Notes under the pieces: model-generated | Database searches by the model: none | What the model saw: the letters and a program-made list of their open reading frames with translations, nothing else | What the model was told of the DNA's origin: nothing | Program-made: the position numbers and the translations under genes | Source: an uncultured Clostridia bacterium | Lineage (GTDB): Bacteria > Bacillota > Clostridia > TANB77 > CAG-508 | Assembly: GCA_947628815.1 (NCBI GenBank) | Contig: CANRBJ010000005.1 | Span: 1-64,000 of the forward strand | Length of the DNA stretch: 64,000 nt | Reading direction: 5' to 3' | Part shown: positions 11,686 to 22,806 of the stretch, in pieces | Layout of the letters: the number at the start of each line of letters is the position of its first letter | Numbering within the stretch: the stretch's first letter is position 1

Positions 11686-12774
11686 ATGAGTATAAATGCA
11701 GAATTAAAAAAAGAAGGAATTGAAGTTATTAAGCCACTCGATACGCTTAGCATTATTATGATTGCAAAAAGCGTTGCTACAAAACTTGTAGTGGCTTTTC
11801 CTGAGCAAAATTTAAATTGTAATGATTTATTTATTAAGCTTTCAAGGCTAAATATGTATATTGCAAAAATGCCTGTTGGTATGGCTTGTGCAAAATATTA
11901 TTACAAAAATTCATCTATTTACTTTAGTGATGATATAGATTTTTCAAATATAGATTCTTATGCAACTCATGAATGTATTCATTATTTACAGGAATTGCGT
12001 GATACAAATAATAACTTAATACATTTAGGATTATGTGATTTTACTAATTCTAAATTACCAGGAATGGCTTTAAATGAAGCAGCAGTTCAGCTTATGAGTT
12101 CTAAAGCTTTAAATGAAAAAATGGATATTGTAAAATACTTTGATATTACTTTTCCTACAAATAGTCCATATTATTATGCTTTAGAATGTAACTTAATAAA
12201 TCAAATGGCTTATATTACTGGTGATTATGCTTTATTTAACAGTACTTTATATAGTAATGATAGTTTTCAAAAGAATTTTATTGCTTTAACTTCTAAAAAA
12301 ACTTTTTTTAAAGTACAAAATAACTTAGATAAAATGATGGAATTAGAAGATACTTTAAGTTTGGAAGCATCAAAACTTGGAAATAAGGATTTATCTATAA
12401 AAGCAATTTATAAAATTGAAAAAGAAATTGAAAACTTGCGTAAAAAAATAAATACTTTATTTATTAATACACAAAATTTAATATTAACTAGTTATTTTGA
12501 TAATAATCTTAAATCAGTTATGAGTTTAGAACAAATTGATGCATATAGAAAAAAATTATACAATTATAAAGACTTAATTGGTTCAACTGATAATTATACA
12601 TTTTTTAATGATTATTATATTCAAAAAATGGCTGAGTTAGAGAAAATGAGCTCTGCTTTTGAAAATTATGAAGAAGTATCTCTTGCTCCAGTAAGAAACA
12701 GCTTATTTTCTATATTATTTAATAAATTAAAAAAATTATTTATTCGTAGAGAAGTTTACGAAAGAGCCAAATAA
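11686..12774 (+). CDS. hypothetical protein with HExxH-like motif (YATHECIHYLQE)
   Basis: 362 aa ORF with RBS ggagaaag; HECIH motif. Confidence 0.6.
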   Translation: MSINAELKKEGIEVIKPLDTLSIIMIAKSVATKLVVAFPEQNLNCNDLFIKLSRLNMYIAKMPVGMACAKYYYKNSSIYFSDDIDFSNIDSYATHECIHYLQELRDTNNNLIHLGLCDFTNSKLPGMALNEAAVQLMSSKALNEKMDIVKYFDITFPTNSPYYYALECNLINQMAYITGDYALFNSTLYSNDSFQKNFIALTSKKTFFKVQNNLDKMMELEDTLSLEASKLGNKDLSIKAIYKIEKEIENLRKKINTLFINTQNLILTSYFDNNLKSVMSLEQIDAYRKKLYNYKDLIGSTDNYTFFNDYYIQKMAELEKMSSAFENYEEVSLAPVRNSLFSILFNKLKKLFIRREVYERAK

Positions 12775-12814
12775 TGAAAAATAGACCAATGAATGTAATG
12801 GTCTATTTTTCATT
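12773..12814. terminator. bidirectional terminator between convergent genes
   Basis: aatgaaaaatagacca ... tggtctatttttcatt 16-bp inverted repeat. Confidence 0.85.
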
Positions 12815-12831
12815 ATATAAACTTTATACTT

Positions 12832-14094
12832 TTACTTTTCCAAGAAATTCATTATCTCATTTGAAGCCTCTCTTCCTGAACGACTTGCCCATGCAACAGT
12901 TGCTTTTGTTCCACTTAAATCTCCTCCAGCAAAAACTTTTTCTTTGGATGTTTGGTAATGTTCATTAATTTGTATATTTCCTCTTTTAGTTAAATCTACA
13001 CCTAATTTTTTTACTAAATCTTCTTCAGGTTTTGATCCAACCGCCATTACAACATAATCCATCTTAATTTTATAGTTACTTCCTTGTATATCAACTGGTA
13101 CTTCTCTTGTTTCTCCTTCTTTTTTTATTAACTCCGTTTTTATGCATTCAATTTCTTCTACTTCTTTTTCTCCTAATACCTTCACAAGATTTGTCTTAAA
13201 TAAAAAGTTAATTCCTTCATTTTTTGCATCTTGTATTTCTTTTCTTTCTGCTGGCATTTGTTTTTCTGCTCTTCTATAAATAACAGTTACTTCGTCCGCT
13301 CCTAATTTTTTTATTGTTCTTGATGTATCCATAGCAACATTTCCACCACCAATAACTGCAACTTTTTTTCCTTCATAATTTGGATGATTATTATATTCTA
13401 GTAATTCATTTCCACCATAAACCCCCTTTAAATCTTCTCCTTGTATTCCCATTTTAGATGAAATATTTGCTCCAAATGCTAGAAAAACAGCATCATATTT
13501 TTCTTCTAATTCATCTAGGGTATAATCTTTTCCGAGGCTTTTACCGTAAACAACTTCTATTCCTAAATCTAAAATTTTTTGTATTTGCGCATCTAATATA
13601 TTTTTTTCTAGTCTAAAATCTGGAATACCGTGTCTTAAAATACCACCAAGTTTATTGTATTTTTCAAAAATTGTAACTAAATATCCGTTTCTTGCAAGGT
13701 TTGCTGCTGCTGTTAGTCCACAAGGCCCACCACCTACAATAGCTACTTTTTCTTTTCTTTTTTTATTAGTTTTTTTGGGAATAGCATATCCATTTTTTAA
13801 GCCGATGTCTCCAATATACGCTTCTAAATCACCTATATTAACACTCTCTCCTTTAATTCCTCTTACACAAGAACCTTCACATTGGCTTTTATGTGGACAT
13901 ATTCTTCCACAAATTGGGGATAATACTGTTGTCTCACACAATTTGTAGTATGCTTGTTCATAATTTTCTTCCTTCACTAATTGAATAAAACTTGTTATAT
14001 CATTTTCCAAAGGACATCCCGTTTTACACATTTTTACTTTACATCCTAGGCAATGATTTGCTTTTTCTAAAATTTCTTCTCTACTACAACTCAT
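12832..14094 (-). CDS. NAD(P)-binding oxidoreductase, glutamate synthase small subunit-like
   Basis: CLGCKVKMCKTGCPLENDI Fe-S motif; VAIVGGGPCGLTAAANLARNGYLVTIFEK; VAVIGGGNVAMDTSRTIKKLG. Confidence 0.92.
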   Translation of the reverse strand: MSCSREEILEKANHCLGCKVKMCKTGCPLENDITSFIQLVKEENYEQAYYKLCETTVLSPICGRICPHKSQCEGSCVRGIKGESVNIGDLEAYIGDIGLKNGYAIPKKTNKKRKEKVAIVGGGPCGLTAAANLARNGYLVTIFEKYNKLGGILRHGIPDFRLEKNILDAQIQKILDLGIEVVYGKSLGKDYTLDELEEKYDAVFLAFGANISSKMGIQGEDLKGVYGGNELLEYNNHPNYEGKKVAVIGGGNVAMDTSRTIKKLGADEVTVIYRRAEKQMPAERKEIQDAKNEGINFLFKTNLVKVLGEKEVEEIECIKTELIKKEGETREVPVDIQGSNYKIKMDYVVMAVGSKPEEDLVKKLGVDLTKRGNIQINEHYQTSKEKVFAGGDLSGTKATVAWASRSGREASNEIMNFLEK

Positions 14095-14218
14095 ATATCA
14101 TTTCTCCACTTATTTTTATTTTATTATATTTTATTATTATCTCTATATAAAGTCAATGATTTTGGCCGTGTATTTAGGGAATTTCATAAACATTCTGAAT
14201 AATCTTTTTTTAATTAAT

Positions 14219-14482
14219 TTATCCAATAAAGATTTTCAATACTACTAATAATATAACTCCCGGAATTCCTAATATTCCAGAAATTATAGCAGTAACATAA
14301 TTAAGACCTAGATGAAATGAAAATACATTTCCTATTAGATTTATAAAATATATCATTAATCCACCTAAAATAGAATTTAAAACTAATTTTAAAATACTTT
14401 TTAGCGGAAGTATAAATATTCTGCCAAATAAAAATAAAAAGCAAATACATGCGATATAAATAATTAAAGCATTATTATCCAA
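14219..14482 (-). CDS. pro-sigmaK processing inhibitor BofA family
   Basis: 87 aa membrane protein with C-terminal GILGIPGVILLVVLKIF. Confidence 0.75.
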   Translation of the reverse strand: MDNNALIIYIACICFLFLFGRIFILPLKSILKLVLNSILGGLMIYFINLIGNVFSFHLGLNYVTAIISGILGIPGVILLVVLKIFIG

Positions 14483-14541
14483 CTTAAATCACCTCATCCT
14501 TATACATATTATGATGAAAATTGGACAATTATTCTTAATTT

Positions 14542-14844
14542 TTATACTACATTTCTATCTTCAAAATCTTTTTGTTTTTGAATTTCAATTTGTTTTATTC
14601 TATCAATTACAACACCATTTTTTTTTGCTTTTTTTAATAAATAATTTAATTTTGATTGATTTGCTTTTATTTGATATAAGTAATAATCTATTAACTCTCC
14701 TTCTGCAAATTCATAATTTTTATTTGCATTTTCTAAATCTGTCTTTGCTTTAATTATGCTTTTTATTAATTCTACATTTAATTCATCTTCTGTTCTTTCT
14801 ATTAACTTCAATTCTTTTACATATTCCTCATACATTAAACACAT
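14542..14844 (-). CDS. DUF2508/YaaL-like protein
   Basis: small ORF next to bofA: IKAKTDLENANKNYEFAEGELIDYYLYQIKANQSKLNYLLKKAKKNG. Confidence 0.65.
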   Translation of the reverse strand: MCLMYEEYVKELKLIERTEDELNVELIKSIIKAKTDLENANKNYEFAEGELIDYYLYQIKANQSKLNYLLKKAKKNGVVIDRIKQIEIQKQKDFEDRNVV

Positions 14845-14926
14845 TCTCCTTTTAATATTTTATTCTTATAATAGTTTTCTTATGCAAGATTTATATTTAC
14901 TGGGTAATATTCACATAATCACAAAT

Positions 14927-15700
14927 TTATTTATACAACTTTTTTATACGATGAATTGCATCCTTTTCAAGCCTTGAAACCTGTGCTTGGCTAATTCCAA
15001 TTTCGGTTGCTACTTCTGTTTGAGTTCTACCATCAAAAAATCTCTTGGTAATAATCATTTTTTCTCTATCATTCAACTTTTTCATTGCTTGCTCAATCGT
15101 TATAGCATCTGTCCATCTTTCATCTGTATTTTTTGTATCACTTACTTGATCCATAATATACAGATTTTCTGTTCCATCATTATAAATTGGCTCTTGTAAA
15201 GATAATGGGTCTTGTATTGCTTCAAAACTAAATACAATTTCTTCTCTATCAACCTCTATTTCTTTTGCAATTTGATCTATAGTTGGTTCTTTTCCCATTT
15301 CTTTTGTTAATTTTTCTCGTGCTTGCAATGCCCTATATGCTAAATCTCTTATTGAACGGCTAACTCTTATCGGATTATTGTCTCTTAAGTACCTTCTTAT
15401 TTCTCCTATTATCATCGGAACAGCATAAGTAGAAAATTGTACATTTAATGATAAATCAAAATTATCTATTGACTTAATTAAACCAACACATCCTATTTGA
15501 AATAAATCATCCATATTCTCTGCTCTACCACTAAAACGTTGCAATACACTTAATACTAGTCTTAAGTTCCCTGTAATTAATTTTTCTCTTGATTCTTCAT
15601 CTCCTTGTTTAACTTTAATAAATAACTCGTTTTTTTCTTCATTTGATAATACTGGAAGTTTTGAGGTATCTACATTACTAATTTCTACCTTCTTAATCAC
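14927..15700 (-). CDS. sigG: sporulation sigma factor SigG
   Basis: MIKKVEISNVDTSKLPVLSNEE; NMDDLFQIGCVGLIKSIDNFDLSLNVQFSTYAVPMIIGEIRRYLRD; IGISQAQVSRLEK. Confidence 0.95.
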   Translation of the reverse strand: MIKKVEISNVDTSKLPVLSNEEKNELFIKVKQGDEESREKLITGNLRLVLSVLQRFSGRAENMDDLFQIGCVGLIKSIDNFDLSLNVQFSTYAVPMIIGEIRRYLRDNNPIRVSRSIRDLAYRALQAREKLTKEMGKEPTIDQIAKEIEVDREEIVFSFEAIQDPLSLQEPIYNDGTENLYIMDQVSDTKNTDERWTDAITIEQAMKKLNDREKMIITKRFFDGRTQTEVATEIGISQAQVSRLEKDAIHRIKKLYK

Positions 15701-15791
15701 AAAAAAGCCTCCTTTTATGAAATACTTATATACACAGTATTTACAGAAGAAGACTTTTGTATTCTATAAAAATTTCGACAAATTTTTGTAA

Positions 15792-16538
15792 CTAACCTGT
15801 TTTACTCATAATTTCTTTCTTCATTTTATTAATTATCTTCTTTTCTAGTCTTGATATATAACTTTGTGAAATTCCTAGCATATCTGCTACTTCTTTTTGT
15901 GTTTTTTCATTTCCACTAATAAATCCAAAACGCAACTCCATAATATTTTTTTCTCTATTATTTAATTTTTGCATAGAGGCTCTAAGAAGTTTTCTATCAA
16001 CTTCATCTTCTATTGCTCTTGAAGTAACATCATTATCGGTTCCTAAAATATCTGATAAAAGAAGTTCATTTCCATCTCCATCTTGATTTAAAGGTTCATC
16101 TATTGATATTTCTCCTTTTAATTTATTGCTCCTTCTTAAATACATTAAAATTTCATTTTCTATACAACGAGAAGCGTATGTTGCAAGTTTAATATTTTTC
16201 TCTGTATTAAAGGTGTTAATTGCTTTCATAAGCCCAATGGTTCCAATAGATATTAAATCTTCAATTCCTATACCTGTATTTTCAAATTTTTTAGCAATGT
16301 ATACAACTAACCTTAAATTTCTTTCTACAAGTGTTTGTCTTGCATTATTATCTCCTTTTGCTAATGCCTTTAACATTGTATTTTCTTCGTCTGGTTCAAG
16401 TGGTGGAGGTAAAGTTTGACTTCCTCCTATGTAATATATAGGAAACTCTGATATATCATTTATATCCTTATTTATGTATTTTACATAGATAGTATTAATA
16501 CTAGACTTTAATATTTGCAAAATATTCATTTTTATCAC
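15792..16538 (-). CDS. sigE: sporulation sigma factor SigE
   Basis: [48 protein letters not shown]; adjacent to spoIIGA. Confidence 0.95.
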   Translation of the reverse strand: MIKMNILQILKSSINTIYVKYINKDINDISEFPIYYIGGSQTLPPPLEPDEENTMLKALAKGDNNARQTLVERNLRLVVYIAKKFENTGIGIEDLISIGTIGLMKAINTFNTEKNIKLATYASRCIENEILMYLRRSNKLKGEISIDEPLNQDGDGNELLLSDILGTDNDVTSRAIEDEVDRKLLRASMQKLNNREKNIMELRFGFISGNEKTQKEVADMLGISQSYISRLEKKIINKMKKEIMSKTG

Positions 16539-17428
16539 ACCTTTCTAAAATATCAAACCCAATTAACCCAGTGTAGGCACCGTTTTTGGTTAGGTATTTG
16601 TCGTATATACCTATAATAATTTGTTCTAAAGTAGTTTCTTCTTCTTGTTTAACAATTACCTTATCGGCTACAAATCCCAATAATAAACCGATTTTGTTTT
16701 CCCAAAGATGAAAACGGTATTACCCTAAATTTAGGTAAATATTCTTTTGCAACTTCTGTTTTAATATCTTCATTTAATCCATTTAAAATTCCATTCAAAT
16801 TTTCTATAATTTCACTTGGAATTAAATTTTTAAGTTCCTGCTTTTCTACAACTGCAACTGGCATACCACTAATTGGATCTTTTAACAAATTTCCAGTATC
16901 AATCATTGCTTTAATAGATACACTTTTTTCTTTAAAAAATATTTCTAATTCACAAAACATATCACTTTTTGATATACGCCCCTTTACTACTCGAAATGCA
17001 ATATTTACAATAATAAAACCAACAATTCCTCCTAGTAAAGCTACTTTTATTGGATATGTTCCTGTTAAATATCCATTTCTCATTAAAATATCTTGTGGCT
17101 TAATAAAATATAATAAACAAAAAGCACATCCCCCAAATGCAAAAGATACCAGATAAAATAAGATAAGTTCTTTTAATAATTGTTTTACGTTTTTTGGATT
17201 AAATGCTATGTAAATCATTGTAATTGAAAGTATAACTTTTAATATAAAGTTTGAGTAAATTTTTAGTATTGGTGCAAAAGAAATTACAGCATATATTCCC
17301 CCAAGTAAACTAGAAAGAAATATCCTAAAATTTCGCAGGCTAATTTTACTAATAAGCCCAGTAGCAAACAATATAATATAATTCATACATATATTCTCCA
17401 TTAGAATTACATCTAAATATATTGTCAC
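16501..17428 (-). CDS. spoIIGA: sigma-E processing peptidase SpoIIGA, needs +1 frameshift at CGGT (16687-16690)
   Basis: ORF 16661..17428 ends ...[19 protein letters not shown]; the +1 frame gives [66 protein letters not shown]; catalytic [11 protein letters not shown] present; followed by sigE. Confidence 0.92.
16687..16690 (-). other. CGGT +1 frameshift site (AAT CGGT TTA)
   Basis: In-frame CGG; skipping C restores the SpoIIGA C-terminus. Confidence 0.9.
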
Positions 17429-17504
17429 TACATTTCCTCCTTATCTTATTGTTTACTATATTGTACAATGTTTTATTTTAATTTTTTGTAAAAATGTGAT
17501 GTAG

Positions 17505-17547
17505 AAAAAAAGAAATAATCTACAAAATAGATTATTTCTTTTTTTTA
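17505..17547 (-). terminator. Rho-independent terminator after ftsZ
   Basis: aaaaaagaaataatcta-caaaa-tagattatttctttttttt. Confidence 0.8.
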
Positions 17548-17577
17548 AACGTTTTATTTATTTTATTTTTGACAATA

Positions 17578-18696
17578 TTATTTATTTAATCCTTTTTTAT
17601 TTCTTAAAAAAGATGGGATATCTAAATCTGCTGAATTAGATGATGAATCTGTTGAAACTGGAATAGAGTTAATTTTCTTATCCCATGCCTTTGTTACTTT
17701 TTCAGCAACTCCTATTGTAGAAATTGGCATTTCTTGTTCAAATCCAGTAGCAATTACTGTAATAGAGATGTTATCTCCCATACTTTCATCTATAACTGCA
17801 CCAAAGATAATATTTGCTTCTGGATCAACACTACGTTGAACAAGCTCTGCTGCAGTATTTACTTCATGTAATCCAAGATCTGAACCTGCAGTAATATTAA
17901 TAATAACTCCTCTTGCTCCTTCAATTGATGTTTCAAGTAATGGACTTTGGATTGCTTGTTTTGCAGCGTCTTCTGCTCTGTTTTCTCCAGACGCAAGACC
18001 TATACCCATATGTGCCATACCTGTGTTTAGCATAATTGTTTTAACATCTGCAAAGTCTAAGTTTACAAGACCTGGTACTGCAATTAAATCTGAAATACCT
18101 TGCACACCTTGTCTTAATACATCATCCGCCATTTTGAAAGCATCAACAATAGATGTCTTTCTATCGATAATTTGTAATAATTTATCATTTGGTATAACTA
18201 CTAATGTGTCTACTTTTCCTTTTAGGCTTTCAATTCCACGTTCTGCTTGTGAAAGTCTTTTTTTACCTTCAAATGTGAATGGTTTTGTTACAACACCAAT
18301 TGTTAAAATTCCCATTTCCTTTGCAGCCTGTGCAACTATGGGTGCTGCACCTGTTCCTGTTCCACCACCCATACCAGCGGTTACAAATACCATATCTGCT
18401 CCGCGTAATACTTCTGCTATTTCAGATTTATTTTCTTCTGCAGATTGTGCTCCAATATCTGGGTTTGCGCCTGCTCCTAATCCTCTTGTTATTTTTTCAC
18501 CAATTTGAATTTTTGTTCCTGCTTTTGATTCTTGTAATGCTTGTCTATCTGTATTTACAGAAATAAATTCTACTCCGCGTATTCCAGATTCAACCATTCT
18601 ATTTACGGCGTTATTTCCAGCACCACCTACACCAATTACTTTTATTGTAGCTGTTCCATCCATCATTTTATCATTGTTTTCTTCATAGTCTACCAT
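17578..18696 (-). CDS. ftsZ: cell division protein FtsZ
   Basis: [37 protein letters not shown]. Confidence 0.98.
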   Translation of the reverse strand: MVDYEENNDKMMDGTATIKVIGVGGAGNNAVNRMVESGIRGVEFISVNTDRQALQESKAGTKIQIGEKITRGLGAGANPDIGAQSAEENKSEIAEVLRGADMVFVTAGMGGGTGTGAAPIVAQAAKEMGILTIGVVTKPFTFEGKKRLSQAERGIESLKGKVDTLVVIPNDKLLQIIDRKTSIVDAFKMADDVLRQGVQGISDLIAVPGLVNLDFADVKTIMLNTGMAHMGIGLASGENRAEDAAKQAIQSPLLETSIEGARGVIINITAGSDLGLHEVNTAAELVQRSVDPEANIIFGAVIDESMGDNISITVIATGFEQEMPISTIGVAEKVTKAWDKKINSIPVSTDSSSNSADLDIPSFLRNKKGLNK

Positions 18697-18746
18697 TTTA
18701 TTTCCTCCCAAACTTTTTATATATATTTTTCAAAATTAAAAACTTT

Positions 18747-19976
18747 TTATGTGTAGAAGAATTCTTTAATTCTTTCTAAAATTGTAACAAAAATATTGCC
18801 ATCTGATTTTGTATCAATACTACTAGACACTGTTTTTGCAAAAGGTCTTGCTGCTATATATCTTACCAAAGAATATGCTGAACGATATGTTGGTTTTACT
18901 GTGCTAATTAATCTTCCTGTTGATATTTTTACTGGTATATTTAAAATAATTTTACCTGCAACATCGCTTTTGTTTATATTAGTAATTCCTTGACCAGTTA
19001 ATATTACATTATTTATTCTAGGCTTTATTCCTTGATTTGTGATATCTTTATTTACTAGAGAAAATATTTCTTCAATTCTTGCTTCAATAATTTCTATTAA
19101 TTCTGAGCTTTTTATAATTTTACTTTTAGCATCTCCTTTATATGTGTTCAAAATAATATCATTATCGTTATCTATGAAAGATTTTAAAGCAAGTCCATAT
19201 TGTTTTTTTAGTTTATCTGCTTCTTCATTAGAAATTTCTAAAACAACAGCTATATCGTTTGTAATGCTATTTCCTCCTAAAGGTATGGTATTTGTATAAA
19301 TAAAAGATTCACCTTCAAATACGCCTATATCAGTATTTCCAGCACCTATATCTAATAACATAACATTATCATGTAACTCATTTGCATCTAATATTAGATT
19401 TCTTTCGGCTAGTGTATTTGGTACCATTCCATCAATTTCAAGTCCTGCTTTTCTAAATATACTAGAAAGTTGTTTCACATAATCTTTATATGCAAGAATT
19501 ATTTGCGCATCTAATGTAAATTCTGAACTTAATTTTCCTACTGGATCATCTGTTACTTTTCCATCTTTTAATACAAATTTATTTGGAACAATGTCTATTA
19601 TTGTTTTTCCATCTGGAACCTCTATATCCCTTACTTGCATAATTGCTTGTCCAACATCCCTTACAGAAATTCCAGAATATTTATCTTTTAATTCTTTTGT
19701 TACTCTATTTTGTACAATTGTTGCATACTTACCAGGTATGGTTACATATGCAGAATTTATCTTTAAATTAGATTCTTCTTCAGCACTTTTAATTGTTTTT
19801 GCAATTGATTGTACAACTTCATCTTCGTTTATTATCTTTCCTTTTTTGATACCTTCACATTTACTGCTAGTTGAACATATAATTTCAATTTGGTTAAAAT
19901 TATTCACTTCCCCTACAACAGCTGATACTTTAGATGTTCCAATATCAATTCCAACAATTATATCACCTATTGCCAA
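18747..19976 (-). CDS. ftsA: cell division protein FtsA
   Basis: IIVGIDIGTSKVSAVVGEV; VMLLDIGAGNTDIGVFEG; upstream of ftsZ. Confidence 0.96.
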   Translation of the reverse strand: MAIGDIIVGIDIGTSKVSAVVGEVNNFNQIEIICSTSSKCEGIKKGKIINEDEVVQSIAKTIKSAEEESNLKINSAYVTIPGKYATIVQNRVTKELKDKYSGISVRDVGQAIMQVRDIEVPDGKTIIDIVPNKFVLKDGKVTDDPVGKLSSEFTLDAQIILAYKDYVKQLSSIFRKAGLEIDGMVPNTLAERNLILDANELHDNVMLLDIGAGNTDIGVFEGESFIYTNTIPLGGNSITNDIAVVLEISNEEADKLKKQYGLALKSFIDNDNDIILNTYKGDAKSKIIKSSELIEIIEARIEEIFSLVNKDITNQGIKPRINNVILTGQGITNINKSDVAGKIILNIPVKISTGRLISTVKPTYRSAYSLVRYIAARPFAKTVSSSIDTKSDGNIFVTILERIKEFFYT

Positions 19977-20164
19977 AGCTTACTCCTCCATTTTTAATGT
20001 ATTATTTTCTTACGTTAGAATATTATATTTTAGAAAAAAAGTCAATAGTTTTTGTAATATTTTTGTAATATTGTTGTTGTGCTTTTGTAACAAAAAGAAC
20101 CCTCCTACTTACGCACTAATTAGAGGATTCTTACATAAATATTTTTTACAAAATACCACTATTT

Positions 20165-20587
20165 TTACTTAACCTCATTTTGATTTTTTTCTTGTTGTTT
20201 TTCTTTAAATTCTTTAATTTTTAAAGTCCATTTATCTACATAGTATCTACGAATAATTGCAAGGTTAAGAAACATTCTTCCTACAAATACTACAATTGCT
20301 GCAAGATAAATATCTACATTTAATTTTTCTCCTAAGTATGTAAGAAGAATAGATAAAATTGCATTTCCAAAAAAACCAGTTACAAAAATTTTTAAATCAA
20401 AATTTTCGTTTAAAACTGATGTTATTCCGCCAAATACTGAATCTAATGCTGCAACAATTGAAATTGCTAAATATCCTGAAAGGCTATATGGTATAATTGG
20501 GGCATTCATTCCTGCAATCATTCCTATAATACATCCTATTAATATTGCTATAAAAATCATATTACTCTTCCTCCTTGATAGTAGCAT
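20165..20587 (-). CDS. sbp: small basic protein, DUF1290 (Sbp)
   Basis: PYSLSGYLAISIVAALDSVFGGITSVLNENFD. Confidence 0.88.
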   Translation of the reverse strand: MLLSRRKSNMIFIAILIGCIIGMIAGMNAPIIPYSLSGYLAISIVAALDSVFGGITSVLNENFDLKIFVTGFFGNAILSILLTYLGEKLNVDIYLAAIVVFVGRMFLNLAIIRRYYVDKWTLKIKEFKEKQQEKNQNEVK

Positions 20588-21278
20588 ATTTTAAATTGAT
20601 ATTTCCATCGTATTTCCATATCTTCATATTGTTTTGTTTTTGTAATGTAGCATTTTCTGAATATTGGTCTAAAAATCCTACTGTTTTAGTTGTTAATGCA
20701 CTTTCTAAGTATTTCTGATCTCCTATTGCTTTTATTACATATGGAGCAGTTATTTTCTTCTGATTTATTAAAATAAAGCTCATTCCATCATCCATTCCAA
20801 TTCCAACTACATAACTCATATTAATAATTCTTTGGTCATTTATGCTTATGGCTTCTGCTCCTGCTAATCTTAGCTCATTTATAAGTGTTAATAAATCCTT
20901 ATATCCAATAATTGATTCATCAGTATCTGTTAATGTTATTACTATTCCATCTCCTTGTACATCTGTTAATCCTGCTATAATTTGTGCTTGTAATAATTCT
21001 TTATCTAGTAATTCAGATGCTTCTTGGTTACTTGCTCTTTTATTTCTATATTCTGATAATTTATCTTTACTTTCTGTTAATTTCTCATTCATTTCTTCAT
21101 AGCTTGTTCTCCATAGTGCAACTTTTTCTCTTAAATCACTTTCTGTTAAACTCTCTATTTCTGTAATATTGGTTTGCTCTACTGTTCTAAATTGCATAAA
21201 CATTACATATGTTAAAACAAAACAAATAATTCCAATAGTTACAATCATTATACGCTTTCCTTTTTTCATTTTCATCAC
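20562..21278 (-). CDS. DUF881 family protein
   Basis: GDGIVITLTDTD...LLTLINELRLAGAEAISINDQRI. Confidence 0.88.
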   Translation of the reverse strand: MMKMKKGKRIMIVTIGIICFVLTYVMFMQFRTVEQTNITEIESLTESDLREKVALWRTSYEEMNEKLTESKDKLSEYRNKRASNQEASELLDKELLQAQIIAGLTDVQGDGIVITLTDTDESIIGYKDLLTLINELRLAGAEAISINDQRIINMSYVVGIGMDDGMSFILINQKKITAPYVIKAIGDQKYLESALTTKTVGFLDQYSENATLQKQNNMKIWKYDGNINLKYATIKEEE

Positions 21279-21989
21279 CTAATCTATATTTTCAATATAT
21301 TTATCTGTTAAAACTCCTTTATATTTTTCTATGGTAATTTCATCACTTCTATCTACTTTTACTGGTATTCCTGCTTCTTTTCTTAATATATCTATAAAAG
21401 AACCTGGTCGTTGTAGGTTATTATACAATGTATCTTTATCTCCTATTACTTTAATTATATATGGGCTTCCAACTGTATCATTATTTACTTGAATTAATGC
21501 TCCCATACAGTTTATTGTAGTAGATGGAACTATTCGTTGTCCATTAATACTAATTGCTTCAGCATTTGTATTTTTAATTTCATTTACAAGTTCTCGTAAA
21601 TCTGAGTCATGAATTAAATCAGCTGCTGTTGGAATTAAAGAAGATGTATTATCTTGTACTGTAATTATTACTCCTTCTCCTGTTACATCTGTTAGTCCCA
21701 AATAGGCATTTAATTTTTTAAGTTCTTCTTGTTTTTCAATTGAATTAGAATCTGTTGAAACACTGTACTGTCTTTCTTTTTCTATTTCTTTTTCTACTTT
21801 TTGTAATTCATCATATGATTTATCATACTTTTCTTTCCACTTTAAAACTTCATCTCTTAAACCATTTTCTTTTGTGTTTTGCCCAACTGTTGAAACGGCA
21901 TCTTTAATTGTGTTTAATTGAAGCATTATTCCAAAAACTAAAATAAAACACATTACTCCTAGCGTAATTGCTACTTGTTTCTTTTTCAA
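21279..21989 (-). CDS. DUF881 family protein
   Basis: GEGVIITVQDNTS...LRELVNEIKNTNAEAISINGQRIVPSTTINCMG. Confidence 0.88.
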   Translation of the reverse strand: MKKKQVAITLGVMCFILVFGIMLQLNTIKDAVSTVGQNTKENGLRDEVLKWKEKYDKSYDELQKVEKEIEKERQYSVSTDSNSIEKQEELKKLNAYLGLTDVTGEGVIITVQDNTSSLIPTAADLIHDSDLRELVNEIKNTNAEAISINGQRIVPSTTINCMGALIQVNNDTVGSPYIIKVIGDKDTLYNNLQRPGSFIDILRKEAGIPVKVDRSDEITIEKYKGVLTDKYIENID

Positions 21990-22004
21990 ATTTTTTCACC
22001 ACCC

Positions 22005-22805
22005 TTATTCTTTTCTTCTAAAATACGCATTTTGTTTATTCAAATCTACATTTACAAAAATATCTCCTTCTACTCCCTTTTCTCCTGTTAAAATTGCTTT
22101 TACATAAGGGATTCTAGTACTTAAATTAGTTGCATCTCCTAAATGTATGGTTTTCTTTTCTTCATCCATTATAACAATATAGTCTTGCTTATTTTGTATA
22201 TTAAATCTAGTAATTAAATTACCAATTTCATTTCCATTTGCTACTTCCATAATTTTTAGTACTACTTCTAATTTTCCTAAATCTTCTTCATTTAATCTAC
22301 ATCCAGGAATTATATCCTCATCTTTTGTAGAATATCCCGTAATAATTGGTATTTCTAATGCCTCCTTCGATATTTCTAATATATATCCTTGGTTGTTTAT
22401 ATATGCATAACTACTTGCATACTCTAACATATATGTAGGTTTTCTTTCTTTTACATTTATAATAATTTTATTTGGTAGAATTTTTTTTATATCTACTCTT
22501 CCAATATATGCGTTTTCTTTAATATTTTTCTTTATTTTATTACTGCTTGTTTTATATATATTCTCACCTATACTAAGCCTTGAAAGACTAATAATTGTAT
22601 CTTTACTTACTCTTTGGTTTCCTACTACTTGTATTTCTCGAATGTTAAATAATGGAGATATCATAAAAAATATAATTGATGCAACTAATGCCGTTAGTAA
22701 GATTGTCCACTTTATAATAGCTTTTATTATAATACTTTTTTTTGTTTCTTTTTTTCGGGCAGACATATTATCTGCCCTTTTTTTATTTTTTGATTTTCCC
22801 ATCAA
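22005..22805 (-). CDS. ftsQ: cell division protein FtsQ/DivIB
   Basis: POTRA-type IREIQVVGNQRVSKDTIISLSRLSIGENIY; division cluster context. Confidence 0.88.
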   Translation of the reverse strand: MMGKSKNKKRADNMSARKKETKKSIIIKAIIKWTILLTALVASIIFFMISPLFNIREIQVVGNQRVSKDTIISLSRLSIGENIYKTSSNKIKKNIKENAYIGRVDIKKILPNKIIINVKERKPTYMLEYASSYAYINNQGYILEISKEALEIPIITGYSTKDEDIIPGCRLNEEDLGKLEVVLKIMEVANGNEIGNLITRFNIQNKQDYIVIMDEEKKTIHLGDATNLSTRIPYVKAILTGEKGVEGDIFVNVDLNKQNAYFRRKE

Positions 22806-22806
22806 A

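Noticed and set aside
18023-18508. 161-aa plus-strand ORF opposite ftsZ
   Set aside because: Antisense shadow ORF of ftsZ.
19591-20172. 193-aa plus-strand ORF opposite ftsA
   Set aside because: Antisense shadow ORF of ftsA.
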